DNA of 6,099 nt from Bacteroidales bacterium (GTDB lineage Bacteria; Bacteroidota; Bacteroidia; Bacteroidales; JAAUTT01). The position numbers and the translations under genes are program-made. Where the stretch lies: the NCBI GenBank assembly GCA_012031335.1, contig JAAUTT010000302.1, positions 1 through 6,099 of the forward strand, given 5' to 3'. Under the pieces are notes generated by a model. That model did not search any database, had not been told where the DNA came from, and saw only the letters and a program-made list of their open reading frames with translations. Below are positions 1 to 5,981 of this stretch, one piece after another (within the stretch, counting starts at the first letter, position 1; each line of letters begins with the position of its first letter).

Positions 1-1311
1 ACAAATAAACCAATTAGTAAGCAGAAGGGTGATTGTGAACTGAAAAACGATTAACCCCTGACGCGAAAAACCTATCTTTTGGCGGTTTCCTGAAATCCCC
101 TTTAATACTTTTACAGGAGATGCGGATGCAAACCTAAAAGCCGGATACAAAGAAGCTATTACTCCCGTTATCACTGCAAAGCCAATATATAATAACATTT
201 GACCAATGTTGGAGTACTCAATTTCGAGATTTACATAAGCTGAGTTATTAAAAAAAGGAAGAAAGGTTTCGGCGATGATAAAGGCAAAGAAAAGTGCAAT
301 CAGGCTGATAACAATCGATTCAGTTAAAAACTGAGCAATAATCTGCAACTTTGTCGAACCCAGTATCTTTTTAATACCAGCTTCTTTGTTCCGTTTTATC
401 CCCATTGCAATGGCCATGTTAATAAAATTAAAAACGGAAATAAGCAGAATCAGTCCCCCGATGATACCGGTTATTAACACAATCAATAACTGATTCATGT
501 GTTTCTGGCCATTCATATAATAGTACAGCTTCACCTCCCACAGAGGTTGCATAAACAATTCCTTATTTACGGTATTATCCTTCCCCTGAAAATAGTTCCT
601 GATCTTTTTATTCACCTGGTTTACATCCGCATTTTGTTTCAGTGTAAAGACATATTCACAGCTTGCTGTGTTAAGGCTGTTAGCCCATGCATTCCGGGAG
701 ATAAAAAAGGATAAAGGCAGAACGAATTCGAAATTAATGTTAGAATGTTCAACATTTTTAAAAATGCCGCTGATTTTAAATGTTTCCTGTTTGTTATCGA
801 CAAACACTGACACCCATTGACCAATGGAAGGTTTGTCTCCAAATAATTTTTCAGCAAGTCTTTCGGAAACAGCAATCTGATCGGGCTGTTTCAAAATTTC
901 AGTGGCATTTCCCTGTAATAATCCGAAATTGAAAGTTGTGAAAAAATTCTCATCCGAATAAATGCCGGATTCCTGAAAAGGAAAACCATCTTTTTTGAAA
1001 TACAAAGAGGTATAAATGTGCCGGTTGTAGCTTTCTATTTCCGAGGCTTCCTGCTTTAAAGCTTCGCCAGTGAGGATCGATTGCTGGTAATTTGTAAATG
1101 ACTTCCCTTCACCCTGTTCAATAAACGCAAGTAATTTATACATGCGGTCCCAGTTGGAATGAAAACGATCGTAACCGAAACTGTAGGATATGTCGATAAT
1201 TACAAAAATACCTAAAGCCAGACCTACAGCTAAACCAAGAATATTCAGAATTGAATAGGTTTTGTAGCGGTTAAGATTTCGAAGCGCCAGTTTTATATTG
1301 GTAGATAACAT
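1..1311 (-). CDS. MacB/FtsX-type ABC transporter permease (3' part beyond window)
   Basis: The reverse strand is open for 437 codons from the ATG at 1311 down to base 1 with no stop, so the gene is cut by the window edge. Visible order: a short cytoplasmic start with the ALRNLNRYK motif, a first membrane helix at about residues 20-42, a YDRFH motif, and a roughly 220-residue extracytoplasmic domain of MacB_PCD type. An FtsX core follows, with helices at about 274-300, 325-353 and 370-390. Within it lie RNKEAGIKKILGS (307-319) and LYPAFRFASASPVKVLKG (388-405). The last residues (LIVFQFTITLLL) look like the start of the fifth helix. Bacteroidota relatives are usually near 780-800 residues with two FtsX halves, so about the first 55% is seen. 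It probably works with the upstream ATPase as a mechanotransmission exporter or envelope transporter (efflux, peptide or lipoprotein); the substrate cannot be read from the sequence. Confidence 0.93.
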   Translation of the reverse strand, partial: MLSTNIKLALRNLNRYKTYSILNILGLAVGLALGIFVIIDISYSFGYDRFHSNWDRMYKLLAFIEQGEGKSFTNYQQSILTGEALKQEASEIESYNRHIYTSLYFKKDGFPFQESGIYSDENFFTTFNFGLLQGNATEILKQPDQIAVSERLAEKLFGDKPSIGQWVSVFVDNKQETFKISGIFKNVEHSNINFEFVLPLSFFISRNAWANSLNTASCEYVFTLKQNADVNQVNKKIRNYFQGKDNTVNKELFMQPLWEVKLYYYMNGQKHMNQLLIVLITGIIGGLILLISVFNFINMAIAMGIKRNKEAGIKKILGSTKLQIIAQFLTESIVISLIALFFAFIIAETFLPFFNNSAYVNLEIEYSNIGQMLLYIGFAVITGVIASLYPAFRFASASPVKVLKGISGNRQKIGFSRQGLIVFQFTITLLLTNWFIC

Positions 1312-1341
1312 AATTCAAATGTATTTAAAATTAGTAAATTC

Positions 1342-1371
1342 AGTCGTAAGACATTAGTCGTAAGTCGTAAG
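1342..1371. repeat. 7-bp-period tandem repeat, AGTCGTA units
   Basis: Three copies of AGTCGTAAG lie at 1342-1350, 1356-1364 and 1363-1371. Read in register this is a heptamer series AGTCGTA / AGACATT / AGTCGTA / AGTCGTA followed by AG, so the second unit is degenerate. It lies in the 118-bp spacer between the ATPase and permease genes. No function can be assigned. It would be present in the transcript if the two genes are co-transcribed. Confidence 0.6.
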
Positions 1372-1395
1372 AAAACAGCCAGGCATTTGTATTTT

Positions 1396-1426
1396 CTGTC
1401 GTCTGCTCGTCTGTGGACTGCCGACA
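1396..1426. repeat. Second short degenerate tandem tract, CTG-led 7-8-mers
   Basis: Four consecutive units each begin with CTG: CTGTCGT, CTGCTCGT, CTGTGGA and CTGCCGA, followed by CA. The period is 7 bp with one 8-bp unit. This tract is clearly more GC-rich than the surrounding spacer and stands 24 bp from the AGTCGTA tract, with which it shares the core GTCGT. It ends four bases before the ATPase stop codon. Confidence 0.45.
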
Positions 1427-1429
1427 ATT

Positions 1430-2110
1430 TTAATTCTTCCTGATATTCTCGCTTACCACGTGCCCGTCGAACAGTTGAATGATGCGGTGGGCTTTTTCGG
1501 CATGGGCCGGGGAGTGTGTTACCATTACGATGGTGGTTCCTTCGTTGTTGAGTTCTGTAAGGAGGTTCATTACTTCTTCGCCATTGGCCGAATCAAGATT
1601 TCCGGTGGGCTCATCGGCAAGGATCAGTTTTGGATTGGCGACAACAGCACGGGCAATGGCAACGCGTTGTTGTTGTCCACCTGAGAGTTGCTGGGGAAAG
1701 TGTTTAGCGCGGTGGCCAATCTGCATTCTTTCCAATACTGTTTTAACGGCAGCTTTCCTTTCTTTCGAGGGTTTTTGGAGATATAGCAGCGGAAGTTCCA
1801 CATTTTCCCAAACGCTCAATTCGTCGATGAGGTTAAAACTCTGAAAAACGAAACCGATGTTTCCTTTGCGGAGATGGGTGCGCTGGTTTTCGCGGAAGTT
1901 GGCAAAATCGGTACCATCGAACCAGAAATTCCCTTTGGTAGGATTATCGAGGAGGCCTACAATATTCAGTAATGTCGACTTGCCGCAACCCGACGGTCCC
2001 ATTATGGCGGCAAATTCACCTTTTTGTATTTCAAGATTGATGTCCTTTAATGCAGTTGTTTCCACCTCATCGGTGCGGAAAACTTTTACAAGTTGTTCTG
2101 TTTTTATCAT
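1430..2110 (-). CDS. LolD/MacB-type ABC transporter ATP-binding protein
   Basis: This 226-residue nucleotide-binding subunit has every ABC motif intact: Walker A GPSGCGKST (38-46), Q-loop Gln90, signature LSGGQ (142-146), Walker B LILADE (162-167), D-loop NLDS (171-174) and H-loop His199. The length and the ADEPTGNLDS stretch fit the LolD/MacB/FtsE class, which powers FtsX-like permeases from the cytoplasmic face. The permease gene follows 118 bp downstream on the same strand, so the two very likely form one complex. The ATG at 2110 gives the standard family N-terminus (MIKTEQLVKVF). It is preceded by nine A residues on the coding strand (2124-2116) rather than a Shine-Dalgarno sequence, as is usual in Bacteroidota. 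A strong sigma-54 promoter match lies just upstream. The transported substrate is unknown. Confidence 0.96.
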   Translation of the reverse strand: MIKTEQLVKVFRTDEVETTALKDINLEIQKGEFAAIMGPSGCGKSTLLNIVGLLDNPTKGNFWFDGTDFANFRENQRTHLRKGNIGFVFQSFNLIDELSVWENVELPLLYLQKPSKERKAAVKTVLERMQIGHRAKHFPQQLSGGQQQRVAIARAVVANPKLILADEPTGNLDSANGEEVMNLLTELNNEGTTIVMVTHSPAHAEKAHRIIQLFDGHVVSENIRKN

Positions 2111-2143
2111 GGCGGTTTTTTTTTGTTATGATACCCGGAAACG

Positions 2144-2160
2144 GGCAAGCAAAATGCCAA
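2144..2160 (-). promoter_or_regulatory. Sigma-54 (-24/-12) promoter for the ABC exporter operon
   Basis: On the reverse strand the sequence reads TTGGCA, six bases, TTGC. The invariant GG (2158-2157) and GC (2146-2145) are separated by exactly 10 bases, as sigma-54 promoters require. The -24 box matches TTGGCA and the -12 box matches TTGC. If the C at 2145 is position -12, transcription would start near 2133 and give a leader of about 23 nt before the ATG at 2110. A sigma-54-dependent activator is encoded divergently next door, and two palindromes lie about 100-121 bp upstream. Confidence 0.8.
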
Positions 2161-2223
2161 AAACTATAACAGTATGTATATCATTTTTTTAAACTTTTAA
2201 CTCTAAATCATTTTATAAAAAAT

Positions 2224-2262
2224 TGTTCAATAACTGAACAGTAGCTGTTTGGGAATTGAACA
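2224..2262. promoter_or_regulatory. Paired palindromes, putative enhancer (UAS) for the NtrC-type regulator
   Basis: Site 1 (2224-2240) is TGTTCA, 5 bp, TGAACA, a perfect 6-bp inverted repeat. Site 2 (2246-2262) has the same 17-bp length, with outer arms TGTT and AACA and the same right half TTGAACA, but mismatches in the inner left arm. Centres at 2232 and 2254 are 22 bp apart, about two helical turns, so bound dimers would sit on one DNA face. They lie about 99 and 121 bp upstream of the predicted sigma-54 start, a normal enhancer distance. The 63 bp next to site 1 (2161-2223) has only nine G/C bases and could bend easily. Site 2 covers the -33 element of the rightward promoter. Binding by the adjacent regulator is inferred. 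Confidence 0.62.
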
Positions 2263-2277
2263 AAAGATTTAAATTTG
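2248..2277 (+). promoter_or_regulatory. Bacteroidota housekeeping promoter for the regulator-kinase operon
   Basis: TTTG at 2248-2251 and TAAATTTG at 2270-2277 match the -33 (TTTG) and -7 (TAnnTTTG) elements of the Bacteroidota primary sigma factor, with 18 bp between them. Transcription would start a few bases after 2277 and leave a leader of about 40 nt before the ATG at 2324. The -33 element lies inside palindrome site 2, so a regulator bound there could block this promoter. Confidence 0.65.
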
Positions 2278-2323
2278 GGAAAAGGCATTATACAATTCAT
2301 TCCAAATAAATTAAATCTGTTTC

Positions 2324-3710
2324 ATGAACCGGAAAACCGGAAACATCCTGATTGTTGACGACAATGTTCAAATTCTGAACTCACTTTCCATTTTATTGAA
2401 ACCGGAATTTGAGACAATTACAACGATTAAAAAAACCTGAACAACTACATAGTCTTTTACAGATTGAAAATTTTGATGTGATTATGCTGGACATGAACTT
2501 CAAAGCTGGAGTTAATACAGGTAATGAAGGCATATTCTGGTTGAAGGAAATCCTAAAACTCGATTCGCAGGCTGTAGTGCTGATGATTACAGCATACGGA
2601 GATATTGAGCTGGCTGTAAAGGCCATTAAAGAAGGTGCTACCGATTTTATTCCGAAACCCTGGGATGCTGATAAGCTGATTATAACACTCCGGTCGGCTG
2701 TTGAATTAAGACGCACCCGGCTTGAGCTTGTAAGACTCAGGAGCAGACACAGACAAATCAACGAAGAACTCAACAGTCAGTATAAACTCATCCGCGGCAC
2801 CTCACCTGCTATGGAAGCAGTATACAAAACCATTGACAAAGTTGCTGTGACTAATGCAAATATTCTCATTCTGGGCGAGAATGGGACAGGTAAAGAGCTT
2901 ATTGCACGGGAGATACACCGCAAATCGCAACGGTCGGCCGAAATATTTCTTGGTGTCGACCTTGGCTCCCTCAGCGAGACCCTTTTCGAGAGTGAAATAT
3001 TCGGGCATGTAAAAGGATCGTTTACTGATGCCCGCGAAGACAGAGCCGGCAGGTTTGAAACAGCATCGGGTGGAACGCTTTTCCTGGATGAGATCGGCAA
3101 CCTTTCCATGGCTATGCAAAGCAAACTGTTAACAGTGCTTCAAAACCGACAGATAACCAGGTTAGGGTCGGTAAAGCCTGTTCCGGTAGACATAAGGCTG
3201 ATTACAGCCACCAACAAGCCAATCAGCCAAATGGTTAAAGAAAATTTGTTCCGCGAAGATTTGCTATACCGGATCAACACCATCCAGATTTTGTTACCAC
3301 CACTGAGAGAAAGACAGGAAGACATACCGGTACTTGCACAGCATTTCCTGAACCATCATGCAGGGAAATACGGCAAAGGAAAGTTAACCTTCCATAAAGA
3401 AGCGTTAACCAGTATTAAAACATACTCCTGGCCGGGCAATATCCGGGAACTGGATCACACCATCGAAAAAGCTGTTATTTTAAGCGAATCGGACATTATT
3501 CAGCCCTCCGATCTCTTTCTGAAGGACAAACCGGCTAACATATACGATATCACCGCACCCAGAACACTTTTGGAAGTTGAACGGATGGCTATTGAAAATG
3601 TATTGAAACAATGTTCAGGCAACTATTCAAAAGCCGCTCAGATACTCGGTATATCGCGAACCACCCTGTATTCGAAAATGGAAAAGTATCATTTGGACAC
3701 CACACAGTAA
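2324..3710 (+). CDS. NtrC-family sigma-54-dependent response regulator, apparent frameshift in receiver domain
   Basis: Translation from ATG 2324 gives NRKTGNILIVDDNVQ, a normal receiver start with acidic pocket Asp12-Asp13. After 38 codons the frame hits TGA at 2438-2440. Dropping one A from the A7 run (2429-2435) joins it to the frame that runs to TAA at 3710, giving 461 residues. In that joined numbering: phosphoacceptor Asp56 (LDMNF), Thr89 and Lys111 of the receiver; AAA+ domain about 156-375 with Walker A GENGTGKE (184-191), sigma-54 contact loop GSFTDA (231-236, a variant of GAFTGA), Walker B GGTLFLDE (249-256) and arginines 310 and 316; Fis-type helix-turn-helix about 415-456 (GNYSKAAQILGISRTTLY). 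It should activate sigma-54 promoters by ATP hydrolysis, probably the divergent exporter operon. Read literally, only a TTG start at 2409 or a later one would give a protein, without strand 1 and the acidic pair. The kinase gene follows 21 bp downstream. Confidence 0.9.
2426..2440 (+). other. Frameshift site in regulator: A7 run followed by TGA
   Basis: The upstream frame reads ATT AAA AAA ACC TGA; the downstream frame reads AAA AAA CCT GAA. One A fewer would give TTIKKPEQLHSLL, which fits a receiver domain between helix 1 and the phosphoacceptor strand. The heptamer A run makes an insertion error, a real indel, polymerase slippage or a +1 ribosomal shift before the UGA all possible. Confidence 0.75.
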
Positions 3711-3731
3711 AAACCTTCTTATTTCAAAACA

Positions 3732-5087
3732 ATGCATAACCGTTATTACCTTACAATCGTTTTACGGATCATTCTTATCACCATCACCAGTTTTTTACTG
3801 ATCTGGTTTTTTACCGAAACATCCCGACCAGCTACTACCCTGTTGTTTCTTTTTTTGCTGATTTTTCAAACCATTAGTCTCATATTTTTTCTGAACCGGA
3901 TAAATCACGATCTGGCTAATTTTCTTGTATACCTTCAGGAAAACGACACCACGCTTACCTTCTCGCGCAACCGTGTTGAAAATAACTTCAGGAATCTATT
4001 TGGCAGTCTGAACGAAATCAATACTAAAATCAGAGAAGCACGTGTGGCCAAAGAACAGCATCACTGGTATCTGCAAGCAGTGCTGGAACATCTCGAAGTT
4101 GGCATTATCTCCTATAAAAGCAACGGCAGCATCGACCTGTTTAACAAGGCATCACTCAACATGCTGGGACTGACATCGCTGACAAATATCCATCAGCTAA
4201 TTACAAAAATTCCTGAATTAACCGGTCTGTTGGAGAAAAAAACAACGGTTGGCGAAAGACTTGTGAAACTTCAATCCGCCGGTTCAGCGTTGGAACTGGC
4301 AGTAAAGCTTAAGAAAATGGCCATCGGGAATGAGCAAATACACATCCTGAGTTTTCAGAACATCCAACCCGAACTGGAAGAAAAAGAGCTGGAATCGTGG
4401 AAAAAGCTGATCCGTGTGTTACGTCACGAAATCATGAATTCCATAACACCAGTCACAACTTTAACCACAGCCATCAGGCGCTGTTTCAGCCAAAATTCCC
4501 AGAGAAAACCATTGCATGAAATAACCGAAACCAATATAGAAGATGCCTTAACCAGTGCCGAAGTAATTGAAGAACGTAGTAAAGGACTCATCAGTTTTGT
4601 TGAGAGATTCCGGCATATCACGGATATACCGGCACCGGCAATACATCCCTTCCATGTAAAAAATATGTTCGAAAAGGTAATTCATCTGCTCCGTGTTCCG
4701 ATTCAGGAAAAAAATGCCGCCATCCATATTCAGCTTGAAGAAAACTGTTTGCAATTAAAAGCCGATGAACATCTTGTAGAACAGGTAATGATAAACCTTG
4801 TTAAGAATGCCATCGAAGCAATTGACCCATCCGGAGAAATTGTTTTGAAAGCATTCCGGAAAGATCAGGAAATATCCGCTATTCAGGTTACGGACAATGG
4901 AAAAGGGATTCCTGAAGGAGATATTGAAAATATTTTTATCCCATCGTTCACCACCAAGGAAAATGGTATGGGTGTAGGACTAAGCATCTCGAAACAGATC
5001 ATGCATCTGCATCACGGACAAATTACGGTGCAGTCGCACCCTAAAAGCGGAACAACTTTCGAACTCAATTTCACAGACAGAACCTGA
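3732..5087 (+). CDS. Membrane PAS-domain sensor histidine kinase (NtrB/NtrY-like)
   Basis: This 451-residue kinase has two N-terminal membrane helices (about 7-27 and 36-54) joined by a loop of only about 8 residues, so there is no periplasmic sensor domain. A linker (55-110) leads to a PAS-like region from about 113 to 215 (LEHLEVGIISYKSNGSIDLFNKASLNMLGL at its start). The dimerisation and phosphotransfer helix contains RHEIMNSITP with His232. The ATP-binding domain has the N-box NLVKNAIEA (Asn359), G1 DNGKGI (388-393), F-box IFIPSFTTK and G2 GMGVGL (412-417). HEIMNS is typical of kinases paired with NtrC-type regulators. The ATG at 3732 lies 21 bp after the regulator stop, so it is the likely cognate kinase of that regulator and co-transcribed with it. 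The next gene begins two bases after its TGA. The signal is unknown; membrane or transporter-linked sensing is inferred from the missing outer domain. Confidence 0.95.
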   Translation: MHNRYYLTIVLRIILITITSFLLIWFFTETSRPATTLLFLFLLIFQTISLIFFLNRINHDLANFLVYLQENDTTLTFSRNRVENNFRNLFGSLNEINTKIREARVAKEQHHWYLQAVLEHLEVGIISYKSNGSIDLFNKASLNMLGLTSLTNIHQLITKIPELTGLLEKKTTVGERLVKLQSAGSALELAVKLKKMAIGNEQIHILSFQNIQPELEEKELESWKKLIRVLRHEIMNSITPVTTLTTAIRRCFSQNSQRKPLHEITETNIEDALTSAEVIEERSKGLISFVERFRHITDIPAPAIHPFHVKNMFEKVIHLLRVPIQEKNAAIHIQLEENCLQLKADEHLVEQVMINLVKNAIEAIDPSGEIVLKAFRKDQEISAIQVTDNGKGIPEGDIENIFIPSFTTKENGMGVGLSISKQIMHLHHGQITVQSHPKSGTTFELNFTDRT

Positions 5088-5089
5088 CC

Positions 5090-5795
5090 ATGCAACCTAC
5101 CATAAAAACCCTTGAGGCATATTATAACGAAATGTGGGATAGTGCAGTTTCCCGATTTGAAAAAGGCGAATTCGCAACCGACCCCGATATCGATGCGCCC
5201 TATGACAACCGGCGGGGTATTATCCTTGTTGCCCATCCGCCGAAGCAGATTCGCGACAAGGTGATGCAGATGCTCCTGGACTTTCAGCAGGAAAATCCCG
5301 GGCAGTATTATTATCCTGAGACGGACCTGCATATCACAATTTTTTCTGTAGTTACCTGTTTTGCAGGATTTAATCCGGACAGTGACCTAAAAAAAGCATA
5401 TATCTCTTCCATAAAGGAAGTTTTAAAAAACAGCTCCCCCTTTAAAATACATTTCCGGGGTATTACAGCAGCGCCAGGATGTGTTATTATCCGTGGTTTC
5501 CCGGTGGATAAGGGACTAGAAGCCATCAGAAACAGCCTTTATCACCATTTTGAAGCAGCAGGAATATTCTATAAACCCGATAACAGACATAAAAATTCAA
5601 ACGGCACACTCCACGGTAATACGATTCAGAAGGACTATGGAAAACCCCGAAGGATTTATGGAAAAACTATATCACTATCAAAATACTGACCTAGGATTGT
5701 TTGAAGTAAGCGATCTTGAATTGATACATAACGACTGGTACCATCGGCGGAAATATACGGAAGTTCTTGAAACGATAAAGCCAGGTTGGAAGTAG
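5090..5795 (+). CDS. 2H phosphoesterase (2'-5' RNA ligase-like), frameshifted before second HxT motif
   Basis: From ATG 5090, two bases after the kinase stop, the frame encodes a 2H-superfamily protein with the first catalytic motif DLHITIF (His81, Thr83). As read it ends at TGA 5687-5689 (199 residues), with a tail unlike the family. Removing one A from the A5 run at 5591-5595 joins it to the frame ending at TAG 5793-5795. That gives 234 residues, restores RHKIQTAHSTVIRF with the second motif His173-Ser-Thr175, and adds a conserved-looking end (LELIHNDWYHRR). Two HxT/S motifs form the active site of this superfamily, which acts on 2',5'- or cyclic phosphodiester bonds in RNA or nucleotides. 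The exact substrate is not known. The unshifted product would lack half the active site. The spacing says it is co-transcribed with the regulator and kinase. Confidence 0.82.
5588..5600 (+). other. Frameshift site in 2H phosphoesterase: A5 run
   Basis: The upstream frame reads CAT AAA AAT TCA; the frame carrying the second HxT motif reads ATA AAA ATT CAA. With four A residues instead of five the sequence would read CAT AAA ATT CAA (His-Lys-Ile-Gln), leading straight into TAHST. The direction and size of the shift are the same as in the regulator gene. Confidence 0.7.
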
Positions 5796-5858
5796 AACTG
5801 ACCAGGAAAATGGGGCATAAAGGCTTGATAACATGGCATTTCAAAAGATATATACCAA

Positions 5859-5887
5859 TCCGGTGACCCGGTTTTACATATACCGGA
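5859..5887. other. Weak inverted repeat in the gap after the phosphoesterase gene
   Basis: TCCGGT (5859-5864) and ACCGGA (5882-5887) are perfect 6-bp complements around a 17-base loop that holds a further CCGG. On the forward strand it is followed by an A run rather than a T run, so it is not a standard intrinsic terminator for the rightward operon. Apart from this and the possible promoter at 5945, nothing is recognised in 5796-5981. Confidence 0.25.
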
Positions 5888-5944
5888 ATAAAAAAAACTC
5901 ACAAGGAACCCACAAAATAAAATCTTTAAAAATAAATTTCGTTT

Positions 5945-5952
5945 TATCTTTC
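5945..5952 (+). promoter_or_regulatory. Possible -7 promoter element for the lipoprotein gene
   Basis: TATCTTTC differs from the Bacteroidota -7 pattern TAnnTTTG only at the last base. It lies 29 bp before the ATG at 5982 in AT-rich DNA. A -33 partner is poor: the best candidate is TTTA at 5925-5928, at 16 bp spacing. It fits a separate transcription unit for the last gene. Confidence 0.35.
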
Positions 5953-5981
5953 GGGATATTTATTTAACTCAGATTTTAATT

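Noticed and set aside
2134..2145. Hairpin CCCG-GAAA-CGGG on the forward strand
   Set aside because: The stem is only four base pairs and lies between the -12 box and the predicted start of the sigma-54 promoter. No T run follows it, so neither a terminator nor a structured RNA is supported.
1479..2192. Open frames on the forward strand opposite the ATPase gene
   Set aside because: They are antisense shadows of a complete ABC ATPase with all motifs, and their translations resemble no protein family.
2277..2300. A sigma-54 promoter facing right, using the GG pairs near 2277-2285
   Set aside because: None of these GG pairs is followed by GC at 10-base spacing, and the region already fits a housekeeping TTTG / TAnnTTTG promoter.
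2409..3710. A 433-residue regulator starting at TTG 2409
   Set aside because: It would lack receiver strand 1 and the acidic pair, while a clear matching N-terminus is encoded just upstream in another frame. A split gene is the better reading, although reinitiation there cannot be excluded.
5550..5795. A separate 81-residue gene starting at ATG 5550
   Set aside because: Its ATG lies inside the phosphoesterase gene, its first 13 codons overlap the good frame, and its remainder is the missing C-terminal part of that protein with the second HxT motif.
5859..5895. Intrinsic terminator after the phosphoesterase gene
   Set aside because: The stem is short with a large loop and is followed by an A run, not a T run, on the transcribed strand.
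5833..5967. A possible 44-residue ORF (MAFQKIYTNP...) in the gap before the lipoprotein gene
   Set aside because: It shows no recognisable motif, has A/T-driven lysine and isoleucine content, runs through the inverted repeat and the possible promoter, and has no family I know.
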